A stretch of 64,000 nucleotides of DNA, taken from NCBI GenBank assembly GCA_001314865.1, contig LJZR01000007.1:62001-126000 (forward strand). Reading direction: 5' to 3'. Positions 9,537-18,903 of the stretch are shown in pieces. Source of the DNA: Phormidesmis priestleyi Ana. GTDB lineage: Bacteria; Cyanobacteriota; Cyanobacteriia; Phormidesmidales; Phormidesmidaceae. Position 1 is the stretch's first letter; every line of letters begins with the position of its first letter. A model generated the notes under the pieces. The model was not told the DNA's origin and did no database searches. It worked only from the letters and a program-made list of their open reading frames with translations. A program made the translations under genes and the position numbers.

Positions 9537-11939
9537 ATGACCGCTATTAGCAGTTTGCCTACCCATTCAGAGCCTGAGCTGGGCTATGGTCAATTACTAC
9601 AAATTTTATGGCGGCGATCGCCCTGGTTTGTGGGTGCCCTATCTGGCAGTGTCGGCATTGCGGCGATCACGACCCTGTTGCGATCGCCCACCTACCAAAG
9701 TTCTATGCAGTTGCTGATAGAACCCAATGTTTCGCAAGCGATTAGTATCAATGCTGATGAAGGCTCGTCTCCAGGCTCTTCTGCTGAGCTAGCGCTTGAC
9801 TATGTTACACAGCTCAACTTAATGCGCAGTAAACGCTTTGTTGAAGATGTGATTCGTCAGAATCCCAATCTTTGCCCTGGCAGCACTTTAAGTAGTCCGG
9901 CCTCAAGCGGCGATCCAGGCGGCGCTCCGAACGGCGCTCAAGGAGACAACTTGAGTGGTTTGCAAAATGGTTTAGATGCCGCCACTCAAAAAGTCTGCGT
10001 TGAGGATTTTCGATCCGCGCTAACGCTGGTACAAATTGAAGAAGACAATACCAAAACCCGCATTTTTCAAGCTACTTTTACCAGTGATAGTGCCCCTAAA
10101 GCCCAAGAGTCTTTGCAAGCGCTTCAGGAGATATACCTCCAATACAACCAAGATCAACAGGTAAAACGACTTGATGAAGGACTTGCTTTGGTCAATCAAC
10201 AAATACAGGTCTTAAAGGATGATTTGAACCGTTCTCAGCAGGCACTACAACAGTTTCGCCAGGCAGGCGGCACTATTGATCCAGCGCAGCAGTCATTGGC
10301 GGCGGCAGCCGCATTAGAACAACTCAGCCAAAATCGGCAGTTAGTACAGGCTGAATATCGCGAAGCGGCAGCTCAGCGAGCGGCCATTGAATCGGCGCTT
10401 TCAGTCGATCCGCAGCAGGCTATGCTGGCAGCGAGGCTGAGCCAGTCGGGTCGCTACCAAACTCTGTTAGATGCGCTGCAAACCAGTGAGTTAGCCCTGT
10501 CAGAACGTTTGGCTGTGTACACCGAAGAAGATCCGATCGCGCAAGACCTACAAGCACAGCGCGATCGCCAGGTTGATTTGCTACGGCAAGAAAGCCAGCG
10601 ACTGCTGGGCCCAGCCGCAGATACCGAAGAGTCTGCATTGCTCTCTAACGGGCAGCTAGGTGAGAGCGGACTAGCGCTCGTGACGGAAATGATTAATACC
10701 CAAATTCGACTCAGCGGGTTGGCCGCGCGTGAAACGAGCCTCGCCGAAACCCAACAAGTATTACAACAACAGCTCGACGCGTACCCCGCACTCATTGCCC
10801 AGTACGACCGGCTTCAGCCTGATGTAGAAACGCAGCGAGCTTCGCTGACGCAGCTGCTGCAAACCCGGCAAGAGTTGAGTAATGAAATTGCTCAGGGCGG
10901 GTTCAAATGGGCGGTGGCTGAGTCGCCCGATCTCGGTCGTAAAATTGCGCCCAACCCGAAGCAAAATTTGGCGCTAGGCGCCATTGCCGGTTTCTTTTTG
11001 GGAGGGGTACTGGCCTACAGCCGAGAAGCAATGGATACTGTTGTCCGAACCTCGGAAGACCTCACCAGACAAACAGCACTGCCGCTGTTGGGCGTGCTGC
11101 CTGAAACGGATGAGACGGCGGCAAACTTAGCGCAATGGCAGCCGTTCCGAGAATCGATTGATTTCATCTATAAGAATATTCAGCTAGGAACTGCCTTGCT
11201 TAAGGACAGTAGCAGTGGCAATTCGCTTCATGTTAATCCCAACGGTAATCCCAATGGCAATTCCAACGGCAATTCCAACGGCAATCCCAACGGCAGTCCC
11301 TTGAAATCGGTGATGGTGACTTCTGCCCTGAGCGGTGAAGGGAAAACGCTATTGGCCACTGGGCTGGCGTTGAGTGCGGCGCGATCGCAACAGCGTGTTT
11401 TACTCATTGATGCCGACTTGCGCAATCCCTCTTTGCATCATCAGCTTGGGCTCTCTAACCGACAGGGCCTCACCACTTTGCTGACCTCGGCCATTCAGCC
11501 CTTACCCGTCAGCGTCTCTTTAGCAGGCACCCAAATCGATATTCTCACAGCCGGCCCTTTTCATGAAGATCCGGTGCGACTGCTGAACTCTCATCGCATG
11601 AGAGAGCTGACAGCTGGGTTTGAAACCCAATACGACTTGGTTGTATTTGATACCTCTGCTGTGCTAGGGCGCGTAGATGCCTTGCAGGTGGCCTCATTTT
11701 GTCAAGGTGTCGTGGTAATTAGCAGACTCAATCACATTACGCAAAGTCAGATCGCCCAAGCTACGGCCATTTTATCTCGCGTAAACACATTGGGGATTGT
11801 TGCCAACAGTTGCCGTACACCCCTATCCCAGGCTAGCGGTGGAACACCCTCAAGTTTGCCAATTCCTGCTCATGCATCTTCCTATTTGTCGGATCGAAAG
11901 GGCGCAGTGCCGACGCACACTATCACCTTCCCACCTTAA
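9537..11939 (+). CDS. Polysaccharide chain-length determinant fused to tyrosine autokinase (Wzc-like)
   Basis: The start was chosen at ATG 9537 because AAAGGAG lies just upstream, giving 800 residues. The Wzz domain (residues ~15-110, first membrane span WFVGALSGSVGIAAITTLL) is followed by a long periplasmic coiled-coil region (~200-460). A second membrane span (LALGAIAGFFLGGVLAY, ~481-497) and a cytoplasmic BY-kinase domain come next. The kinase shows Walker A SALSGEGKT and Walker A' LLIDADLRNP. An Asn-Gly-rich repeat (NPNG/NSNG) links membrane and kinase parts. The final 40 residues contain only one tyrosine, unlike the Tyr-rich tails of canonical Wzc. It should control polymer length together with the export protein and the polymerase. 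Confidence 0.92.
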   Translation: MTAISSLPTHSEPELGYGQLLQILWRRSPWFVGALSGSVGIAAITTLLRSPTYQSSMQLLIEPNVSQAISINADEGSSPGSSAELALDYVTQLNLMRSKRFVEDVIRQNPNLCPGSTLSSPASSGDPGGAPNGAQGDNLSGLQNGLDAATQKVCVEDFRSALTLVQIEEDNTKTRIFQATFTSDSAPKAQESLQALQEIYLQYNQDQQVKRLDEGLALVNQQIQVLKDDLNRSQQALQQFRQAGGTIDPAQQSLAAAAALEQLSQNRQLVQAEYREAAAQRAAIESALSVDPQQAMLAARLSQSGRYQTLLDALQTSELALSERLAVYTEEDPIAQDLQAQRDRQVDLLRQESQRLLGPAADTEESALLSNGQLGESGLALVTEMINTQIRLSGLAARETSLAETQQVLQQQLDAYPALIAQYDRLQPDVETQRASLTQLLQTRQELSNEIAQGGFKWAVAESPDLGRKIAPNPKQNLALGAIAGFFLGGVLAYSREAMDTVVRTSEDLTRQTALPLLGVLPETDETAANLAQWQPFRESIDFIYKNIQLGTALLKDSSSGNSLHVNPNGNPNGNSNGNSNGNPNGSPLKSVMVTSALSGEGKTLLATGLALSAARSQQRVLLIDADLRNPSLHHQLGLSNRQGLTTLLTSAIQPLPVSVSLAGTQIDILTAGPFHEDPVRLLNSHRMRELTAGFETQYDLVVFDTSAVLGRVDALQVASFCQGVVVISRLNHITQSQIAQATAILSRVNTLGIVANSCRTPLSQASGGTPSSLPIPAHASSYLSDRKGAVPTHTITFPP
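11237..11300. repeat. 12-bp in-frame tandem repeat (Asn-Pro/Ser-Asn-Gly)
   Basis: About five 12-bp units of the type AACGGCAATCCC encode an NPNG/NSNG linker between the transmembrane module and the kinase domain of the chain-length protein. Confidence 0.85.
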
Positions 11940-12016
11940 GTCTCTTTGTTTTCTTCAATGAGTCTCTTTTTATTTTCCCTCTCTCTTCAACTTATTTATC
12001 AACTTCTAACTTCCTT

Positions 12017-12946
12017 ATGATCTTATCGACAGCTTTACTAAAAACCCCCAAAATTTTGCCTTTATCACGCGCTAATACCGAAAAACTCGCTTTTTCTGGT
12101 CTTGTGTGGCGACAGCAGTGGCTGATGATTCTGAGTTCTCCTTCAGCAAAGGCTTTTCCCGCTATTCCTGCACTGCAAAATGTAGCGTGGTTGCAGGCAT
12201 GTTTAAAACAATCACCCGTTAAAGCGGTGCGTTTGGATATGACCCTAGAAGAATCTGCGATTAAGACCTGTGCTGATGCCTGCATTAATACAGGTAAGCA
12301 GGTTTTTGTCCGACTGCCAGCGGCCTCCTGTCTACCCAAAGCTCGGGCGCCTTATGCCTGGTACTTCAAGCGGGTTGCTGATTGGCTGGTCGCTGCCGGG
12401 CTGATCCTGTTTTTAAGTCCGCTGCTGCTGTTATTGGCAGGGTTGGTGTACTTTAATTCACCGGGGCCTATTTTCTTTAAGCAGTGGCGGGTCGGGCAAC
12501 GCGGTCGCCTATTTCAGATCCTAAAATTTCGGACGATGCGGATGGACGCTGAAGCGTTGCACCATGAGTTAATGGCTGACCAAACAGGATTGCACAAGCT
12601 AGAGCAAGATCCTCGGGTGACCAGCGTAGGCCAGTGGCTGCGAAAATACAGTCTAGATGAACTGCCGCAACTGTTCAATGTATTGCGGGGTGAAATGAGC
12701 TTGGTGGGGCCTCGGCCGCTGGCGCTGTACGATGCCTTGCGAATTAGTGACAAAAATCGTACCCGGCTGAATGCGTTGCCTGGAATGACTGGATTTTGGC
12801 AGGTACAAATGCGATCGCACCAGCGTGATTTAGAAATTGTTAGCCAGCTAGATTTGGATTATTTAAAGACCTGGTCGCCGCTCAAAGATTTTCAGCTGAT
12901 GTTATTGACCTTTCCGAAAGTACTCAGCGGATTTGGAGCCTTTTGA
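12017..12946 (+). CDS. hepC: Initiating sugar-phosphate transferase, HepC-like
   Basis: The product has 309 residues. An N-terminal ~110-residue domain without an obvious motif is followed by a membrane span ([21 protein letters not shown]). The bacterial sugar transferase core comes next, with [20 protein letters not shown] and [22 protein letters not shown]. Enzymes of this family move a sugar phosphate from a nucleotide sugar to undecaprenyl phosphate and so begin repeat-unit synthesis. The N-terminal extension and the immediate HepA-like neighbour match the HepC-HepA gene order of the Anabaena heterocyst-envelope polysaccharide locus, as I recall it. The stop codon overlaps the next start by one base (TGATG), suggesting coupled translation. 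Confidence 0.8.
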   Translation: MILSTALLKTPKILPLSRANTEKLAFSGLVWRQQWLMILSSPSAKAFPAIPALQNVAWLQACLKQSPVKAVRLDMTLEESAIKTCADACINTGKQVFVRLPAASCLPKARAPYAWYFKRVADWLVAAGLILFLSPLLLLLAGLVYFNSPGPIFFKQWRVGQRGRLFQILKFRTMRMDAEALHHELMADQTGLHKLEQDPRVTSVGQWLRKYSLDELPQLFNVLRGEMSLVGPRPLALYDALRISDKNRTRLNALPGMTGFWQVQMRSHQRDLEIVSQLDLDYLKTWSPLKDFQLMLLTFPKVLSGFGAF

Positions 12947-14805
12947 TGATGATTTTAAAAAAACTGTTTAAGTCAAGCCGTTTATGGCAAGATAATGCCC
13001 TGATTTTACAAGAGGTTCGGCACTTTCGCTGGGTTGCACTCACTGCCGTTGTCGCGTCTATTTTAGCCGCTGTTTTCGAGGGCTTTGGAATTGGTTTCCT
13101 GCTCGGTTTTTTACAAAATCTTGTCGATCAATCCGAGCCCTTTAGCACTGGCATTGGCTGGTTCGACCTTTATATTTTAGGAGTCGAAAAGTCGGAACTC
13201 AATCGCCTTTATCGCGTATCTGCGCTAATTTTGCTCAGCGCCGGACTGCGAGCTGTGTTCAACTATCTGTCCTTTCTCTACATCGAAATTTCTAAAGCTC
13301 GCTTGGTAAATCAGCTCTACAAACGAATTTTTGAACAACTTCAGGCGCTGAGCCTGAGTTACTTTAATCAGGTGCGGGCGGGCGAAATTATCAACACGCT
13401 CACGGCAGAAGTTTCTCAGCTACAGATGGCCATTAACGCCATGGGATTTATTTTTGCTAAGAGCGCGCTGATGCTGGTGTATTTGGCTGTAGCGCTCACT
13501 ATTTCCTGGCAGCTGTGTGTCATGGCTATATTGTTGTTTAGCCTAGCGGCTGTAGGGCTCTCTACTTTGAACGCTCGGGTGAGAGCTGCGAGCTTTCCGG
13601 TTTCGGCTGCTCGGGGCCGGTTTGCCACCCGTGCGACTGAGCTGGTAAACGGCATTCGCACGGTGCAAATCTCTGGCTCACAAGCCTTTGAACGGCAACG
13701 ATACTACCGAGCCAGTGATGATGTCATGCAAACAACTGTTTTTGCGGTGAAGCAAATTGTTGCAATTAAGCCCCTTGCAGAAGTGGTTGCAACGGCTGTT
13801 TTGGTCGGCATTATTATTGTTGGGATGACGCTGTTTGTCGCCCGAGGAACGCTGGAGGTCGCTGCGCTGCTCACGTTTTTGTTTGTGCTTTTTCGGCTGG
13901 TGCCAGCCATTAAAGAACTCAACGGCGATTTTGCTCAAATCAGCAGCTTTAAAGGCTCTATTCAAAACATTCAATCGCTGCTCTCGACTGCGGACAAACC
14001 ATACCTCATCAACGGTTCTTTGCCGTTTCCAGGATTCAAGAATGTCCTTGAAATTGTCGCGGTAGATTTTGGCTATCAGTCGGATAGGCTCATTCTTAAA
14101 GATGTCACACTCACGATTAAAAAAGGCCAAACCGTGGCGCTAGTAGGCGCATCTGGGGCAGGAAAAAGTACGCTGGCCGATTTAATTGTGCGTTTGCACG
14201 ATCCAACTTCTGGCTGCATTTTGCTCGACGGCATCGATCTGCGGAGCTTTGATTTGTGCTCTTTGCGCAATCATCTCGCGGTGGTGAGCCAAGATACGTT
14301 TATCTTTAATGGAACGGTGAGAGAGAATATTGCTTATGGGCTGAGCGATGCTACTGAAGCAGATGTCACCCGTGCCGCCCAGTTTGCCAATGCCTTAGAG
14401 TTTGTGCAGGCGCTGCCTCAAGGTTTTGAGACTAATTTAGGCGATCGCGGCGTTAGGCTCTCAGGTGGGCAGCGCCAGCGGATTGCGATCGCCCGAGCGG
14501 TTCTACGCGACCCGGAAATTTTGATTTTAGACGAAGCCACCAGTGCTTTAGATTCTGTTTCTGAGCAACTGATTCAAACCGCTCTCAAAGCGCTGACAGT
14601 GGGCCGCACTGTGATTACAATTGCCCACCGACTCTCAACCATTACTCAGGCTGACAAAGTGGTTGTCCTAGAAGGCGGACAAATTGTCGAACAGGGAAGC
14701 TACAGCGAATTGTTGAAGCAGCAAGGCGAACTGTGGAAATACCATCAGCTCCAAATGGCGCAAGGTGTGACACCCGGCGTGACACCAGGTGTGGCGCAAG
14801 GTTAA
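12946..14805 (+). CDS. hepA: ABC exporter, HepA-like (candidate polysaccharide flippase)
   Basis: A 619-residue half-transporter has its membrane domain at residues ~1-330 (several hydrophobic spans; conserved EGFGIGFLLGFLQ) and its nucleotide-binding domain at ~360-600. Walker A is GASGAGKST, the Q-loop VVSQDTF, the signature LSGGQRQR, Walker B ILILDEATSALD and the switch AHRLST, all intact. It closely resembles Anabaena HepA, needed for deposition of the heterocyst envelope polysaccharide. No Wzx-type flippase is present in the locus, so this protein may translocate the lipid-linked glycan (inference). The C-terminus ends in an in-frame GVTPGVTPGVAQG repeat. A TTG three bases upstream is an alternative start. 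Confidence 0.85.
   Translation: MMILKKLFKSSRLWQDNALILQEVRHFRWVALTAVVASILAAVFEGFGIGFLLGFLQNLVDQSEPFSTGIGWFDLYILGVEKSELNRLYRVSALILLSAGLRAVFNYLSFLYIEISKARLVNQLYKRIFEQLQALSLSYFNQVRAGEIINTLTAEVSQLQMAINAMGFIFAKSALMLVYLAVALTISWQLCVMAILLFSLAAVGLSTLNARVRAASFPVSAARGRFATRATELVNGIRTVQISGSQAFERQRYYRASDDVMQTTVFAVKQIVAIKPLAEVVATAVLVGIIIVGMTLFVARGTLEVAALLTFLFVLFRLVPAIKELNGDFAQISSFKGSIQNIQSLLSTADKPYLINGSLPFPGFKNVLEIVAVDFGYQSDRLILKDVTLTIKKGQTVALVGASGAGKSTLADLIVRLHDPTSGCILLDGIDLRSFDLCSLRNHLAVVSQDTFIFNGTVRENIAYGLSDATEADVTRAAQFANALEFVQALPQGFETNLGDRGVRLSGGQRQRIAIARAVLRDPEILILDEATSALDSVSEQLIQTALKALTVGRTVITIAHRLSTITQADKVVVLEGGQIVEQGSYSELLKQQGELWKYHQLQMAQGVTPGVTPGVAQG
14763..14802. repeat. 15-bp in-frame repeat at the 3' end of hepA
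   Basis: GGTGTGACACCCGGC-type units encode GVTP/GVAQ immediately before the stop codon and lengthen the C-terminal tail beyond the nucleotide-binding domain. Confidence 0.7.
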
Positions 14806-14903
14806 GTAACCCACCCAGCGGTGCTATCACAGCAAACCCTAACAAACATAAAAAAACAACTTACCAGCATCCCTCTGACCCTCTTATCTCTCTCTTAACT
14901 GAT

Positions 14904-16106
14904 ATGAACATACTGCTAACCATACATGAAACCATGGGCCTAAACTCAGGCGCAGCCGGTAGTACGCTTCGGCTGGGTGAAACTTACCAACAGCTAGGTC
15001 ATGAGGTGAGCTATTTCTCGATTGACAACCTACCAAAAGCGTTTCAAAAGCTCCCTTTTTATCTCAGAAAGCTAGTATTTCCTGAGTTTTTAGCGGCCTA
15101 TTTAGTCAACCGCAGGGCTCGATCTTTTGATGTCATTGATGCTTCTACCGGCGATGCTTGGCTGTGGGCCGCGATTTCATCAACTCTCTCACGCATGAGA
15201 AAAATATCGCCGTTGCTGGTTACTCGCAGTCATGGGCTAGAGCATATTTATCACCATCAATATTTGGCCGAAGCTCAGCGGGCCATTCATCAGCCTAGCT
15301 GGCGCTATCGGTTTTACCGAGGTGGGCTACAGCTGTGGGAAGTAGCGCGATCGCTCAAAGCTGCCGATCAAATTTTTGTGCTCAACCAGCATGAAAAAGA
15401 CTATATTTCACAGCACCTTAGCGTCCCGGCGGCAAACATTTATCGCGTTAAAAACGGTATGCCGTCGCAGTTCATGCAGCGCCCCTTTGAGCCTGCATTA
15501 ACCCTGCCAAACGAACCTTTGCGGATTGCGCAGGTAGGTGCTTACGATCCCCGCAAAGGTGTGCAGTATAGTGTGCCTGCCCTCAACCGCTTACTGGTTC
15601 GCTATCCCTACTTAGAGGTGAGTTTTTTGGGTACGGCCTGTAGCCTGTGTCCTGATGCCGAGCGGGTATATGCCGACTTTGATCCGGCGGTTCGCGATCG
15701 CGTCACCGTCATTCCCCACTATTCACATGAACAGCTGCCCGAGCTGCTCAAAGGACACCACATTAAGCTGTTTCCGACTCTATGCGAGGGATTTAGTAAG
15801 GCCCTGATTGAAGGTATGGCCTGCGGACTAGCGCCGGTCACGACTTATTCACCTGGCCCGGCTGATGTGGTTCGCCATGGGCTCGATGGGTTAATGATGC
15901 CCGTGCGAGACGAAGAGGCCATTGAGCGAGCATTAACAGAATTGATTTGCGATCGCACCTTGCTTCACGAACTCCGCCAAAACGCCTATGCAACTGCTCA
16001 ACAATACAGTTGGGAGAGTGCTGCGCGACAGCGGCTATCGCTATATGCCGAAGGTTTAAACAACAAAAGCATGAAAGCCACTCGCTTATCTGTTTCTCAT
16101 CTGTAA
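14904..16106 (+). CDS. Glycosyltransferase family 4
   Basis: The start was placed at ATG 14904 (MNILLTIHETMGLNSGAAG), where the GT-B N-terminal strand begins, giving 400 residues. Sequence upstream in the same frame looks like the repeat tail of hepA read in another frame. The C-terminal half shows VGAYDPRKGVQY, FPTLCEGFSKALIEGMACG (the EX7E region) and VTTYSPGPADVV, typical of GT4 retaining enzymes. It is part of the locus and presumably adds one sugar of the repeat unit. Donor and linkage are unknown. Confidence 0.85.
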   Translation: MNILLTIHETMGLNSGAAGSTLRLGETYQQLGHEVSYFSIDNLPKAFQKLPFYLRKLVFPEFLAAYLVNRRARSFDVIDASTGDAWLWAAISSTLSRMRKISPLLVTRSHGLEHIYHHQYLAEAQRAIHQPSWRYRFYRGGLQLWEVARSLKAADQIFVLNQHEKDYISQHLSVPAANIYRVKNGMPSQFMQRPFEPALTLPNEPLRIAQVGAYDPRKGVQYSVPALNRLLVRYPYLEVSFLGTACSLCPDAERVYADFDPAVRDRVTVIPHYSHEQLPELLKGHHIKLFPTLCEGFSKALIEGMACGLAPVTTYSPGPADVVRHGLDGLMMPVRDEEAIERALTELICDRTLLHELRQNAYATAQQYSWESAARQRLSLYAEGLNNKSMKATRLSVSHL

Positions 16107-16122
16107 ACCCATTTTCTGTTAT

Positions 16123-16164
16123 TTATTCTCTGCAATTTATTCTCTGCAATTTATTCTCTGCAAA
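16123..16164. repeat. 14-bp tandem repeat, 3 copies, in the leader of the GT2 gene
   Basis: TTATTCTCTGCAAT is repeated twice exactly and once with a changed last base. The array ends about 20 bp before the start codon of the next glycosyltransferase, so copy number would alter the leader length. Confidence 0.85.
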
Positions 16165-16185
16165 TCTATTCACAGGTAATTTGCG

Positions 16186-17304
16186 ATGACGCCTACTTCA
16201 GAAACCTCTCTGGCAACACCGTCTATAACACCGTCTATAACACCGCCCATAATACTGTCTGTGACAGATCAGCCAGTCGCTGAAACCAAATCTGTTGCAA
16301 CAGTCCTCACCGAAAGACCGCTTGTTAGCGTCATTATTCCCACCTATGATCGGCTCGATTATTTGAGAGAGGCGATCGCCAGCGCAGTCTCTCAAACCTA
16401 TACCAACCTTGAAATTATTGTGGCAGACGACTGCGGCCCTGCGAACTCTAAAGAAGTGGTGGATTCATTCCAAGATTCGCGCATCCAATACAAGCGAAAC
16501 CCTACAAATCTAGGGGTGAGCCTGAATTTGGCGCGTAGCTTTGCGGCTGCCAAAGGCAAATATGTGGCGAGTTTGAACGATGATGATCGCTGGGATCAGC
16601 ACTTTTTAGAGACGCTCATTCGCCCTTTAGAAGACAATTCAGAACTGGTGCTGGCTTTTTGTGACTACTTCATTATTGATGACGACGGTCATATCAATGA
16701 GGCTGCAACCCAAAAACAAACCCAGCGAGAAGGGCGTGCTCAGCTCAGCGAAGGAATCCATCAGCCGTTTAGAAAAATTAGCGTAATGGATCAGGCCGTG
16801 TTTACTGCCGCTGCTGCGCTGATTCGCAAAGATGCCGTGAATTGGGCGCAAATATCTGAGGCGGGCGTATTTTACGATTATTACATCGCTTATTTAGCGT
16901 CTCGCTCCGGTCAGGGCGCATATTACTGCCCGCAGCGATTGTCTTACTATCGTATTCACGCCACCGGTGAAAACATGATTAGCGGTAAGCACAGTCTCCC
17001 TGCTAAAATTCGCAAGGGAAAAGCAGGCGCATTCTGTTACGAACAATTTATAGAAGATCCCAACCTTGCCGCCTACCGCACCTATTTTCAGCATGAATGG
17101 GCTCACGCTAATACAACTATTGGGATCGCATTTTTAAGAATGGGCGATCCGCAAAAAGCGCGTACCTACATTCATCGGGCTCTGCAATACCACCGATTTA
17201 ACTTGCGGACATTAGTGGCCTACAGCTTGAGCTATCTTCCTCAATCGCTGTCTCATTCTTGGGCGAATGTTTCCAATCCAGGGCTGTTTACCAGACCTCG
17301 CTAG
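16186..17304 (+). CDS. Glycosyltransferase family 2
   Basis: The product has 372 residues. A Thr/Pro-rich N-terminal tail of ~45 residues contains an ITPS/ITPP repeat. The GT-A domain begins RPLVSVIIPTYDRLDYLREAI, with the nucleotide-binding strand and loop LEIIVADDCGP and the metal-binding DXD-type motif ASLNDDDRWDQ. A C-terminal helical region (AYRTYFQHEWAHAN...) follows. Such enzymes are inverting transferases acting at the inner membrane. The gene belongs to the polysaccharide locus. Confidence 0.88.
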   Translation: MTPTSETSLATPSITPSITPPIILSVTDQPVAETKSVATVLTERPLVSVIIPTYDRLDYLREAIASAVSQTYTNLEIIVADDCGPANSKEVVDSFQDSRIQYKRNPTNLGVSLNLARSFAAAKGKYVASLNDDDRWDQHFLETLIRPLEDNSELVLAFCDYFIIDDDGHINEAATQKQTQREGRAQLSEGIHQPFRKISVMDQAVFTAAAALIRKDAVNWAQISEAGVFYDYYIAYLASRSGQGAYYCPQRLSYYRIHATGENMISGKHSLPAKIRKGKAGAFCYEQFIEDPNLAAYRTYFQHEWAHANTTIGIAFLRMGDPQKARTYIHRALQYHRFNLRTLVAYSLSYLPQSLSHSWANVSNPGLFTRPR

Positions 17305-17382
17305 GGCTGTTGAAGCCCAACATAATAGCCGAACGTCACAGCGTTTTATATCTCGCTGTCCATGCTCAAGGAACCATCAAGC

Positions 17383-18849
17383 ATGCGCTATCCTCCCTCC
17401 CTCAACGCTCATTCCCCCAAGCAGTTGCGTCCAGCTATTGCCTGGATCGCCATTATTACCTTCATCCTCCTAACGCTACTGTGTGTTGTGGCGCGTTTGG
17501 GCATGGTGCTCAATCTGTTATTTCCAGCCGGTGCGTTAGTCGTCGCGGCCTTGCTGTATGTCCGCTACCCATTAATGTACGTTAGCTTTACTTGGTGGCT
17601 TTGGTTTTTGGCAGCCTGGGTAAGACGGCTGGCCGACTTTTACGGGGCCGGATGGACAGATCCGAGCCCAATTTTGCTCGCGCCGCTGCTAGCCACCATG
17701 ATTAGCGCTATCACTTTCTTGCGATGCATTCGGCATCCCACCGTAGGACTGCCCTTTTTGCTCTGTATAGCCAGTGTTGCCTATGGCTTTTTAGTGGGGA
17801 TGCTGCTGAATTCACCCCAAACTGTTCTATTGAGTTTTGTCGGATGGAGTGCGCCTGTGTTTTTTGGATTTCATCTGTTTACACATTGGCAACACTATCC
17901 TCACTATCGTCAGACGCTACAGCGTACGTTTCTTTGGGGTGTGGTGGTAATGGGCGGCTATGGAATTGTTCAATATCTATTTGCGCCGCCTTGGGATCAG
18001 TTTTGGCTGGCGCAAGCGCTCATTCACGATGGGTTTAATTCTGCTGGTGTCCCCGAACCTTTGGGTATTCGGGTTTTTAGTACGCTTAACGCGCCCCAAC
18101 CGTTTGCCGGAATTATGATGGCAGGCGTGTTGTTGATGCTGACAACTACTAGCAAACTACAGCCACTTGCTGCGACCTTGGGTGCGATCGCCATCCTTCT
18201 TTCCTTAGCGCGATCAGCCTGGATAGGGCTAATTGTGGGACTACTGGTATTAATTCCATCGCTGAAGTCTAGCTTGCAAATCCGCCTAATTGGTGGCCTG
18301 CTGGCTTTGTTGCTACTCATTGTTCCTATTGTTCAAATAGAGCCTTTTGCTTCTACCATTTTGCCCCGAGTTCAAGGGCTCAGTAATACCCAGGATGTGA
18401 GCATACAAGATAGAACCACCGGCTACCAGCAACTCTTGGGAGAAGCCTTTAGCGATATTACTGGCCGTGGCTTAGGATTTAGCCTTGAAAACAACAGCAT
18501 TGGCAGTCGCGACAGCGGCATTCTCTCGCTGTGGTTCAGCTTGGGTTGGCTGGGTTCGCTACCCTATTTAACAGGCATTTGTTTGCTGTTACTGAGCTTG
18601 TTTCAAACCCCCGTAAGCCGGTTCGATTTGTTTGCTAGCGCAGCGCGGGCGATCGCCGTGGGCACCTTTTTGCAAATTGGCCTCAACATCATCACGGCTG
18701 GGCAGTTGGCCATGGTGCTGTGGGCTTTTTTAGGTATTGGCATGGCAGCCCGTCAGTATCACACCTATCATCAGCGCCTTCAACAAAATAGCCCTCAGCA
18801 GAATACTCTTCCCGGCTTACTTTCCGCCTCCGCTTATCACCAAAACTAA
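17383..18849 (+). CDS. O-antigen ligase/polymerase-like membrane protein (Wzy-type)
   Basis: About ten to eleven hydrophobic segments are spread over 488 residues. A large loop in the second half contains RSAWIGLIVGL and GRGLGFSLENNS, as in the O-antigen ligase/Wzy_C family. The protein probably polymerises lipid-linked repeat units on the periplasmic face. ATG 17383 was chosen because AAGGA lies 10 nt upstream, and ATG 17362 is a possible alternative. It is the only polymerase candidate in the locus. Confidence is good for the family and lower for the exact activity, polymerase versus ligase. Confidence 0.8.
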   Translation: MRYPPSLNAHSPKQLRPAIAWIAIITFILLTLLCVVARLGMVLNLLFPAGALVVAALLYVRYPLMYVSFTWWLWFLAAWVRRLADFYGAGWTDPSPILLAPLLATMISAITFLRCIRHPTVGLPFLLCIASVAYGFLVGMLLNSPQTVLLSFVGWSAPVFFGFHLFTHWQHYPHYRQTLQRTFLWGVVVMGGYGIVQYLFAPPWDQFWLAQALIHDGFNSAGVPEPLGIRVFSTLNAPQPFAGIMMAGVLLMLTTTSKLQPLAATLGAIAILLSLARSAWIGLIVGLLVLIPSLKSSLQIRLIGGLLALLLLIVPIVQIEPFASTILPRVQGLSNTQDVSIQDRTTGYQQLLGEAFSDITGRGLGFSLENNSIGSRDSGILSLWFSLGWLGSLPYLTGICLLLLSLFQTPVSRFDLFASAARAIAVGTFLQIGLNIITAGQLAMVLWAFLGIGMAARQYHTYHQRLQQNSPQQNTLPGLLSASAYHQN

Positions 18850-18903
18850 AAAAAATTACCCCTACTAGAAAAAACAATTGCCAACACCAAAAAAACAGTC
18901 AAC

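Noticed and set aside
12943-12945. TTG as hepA start
   Set aside because: Two ATG codons follow immediately and the TGATG overlap with the hepC stop is the more usual arrangement.
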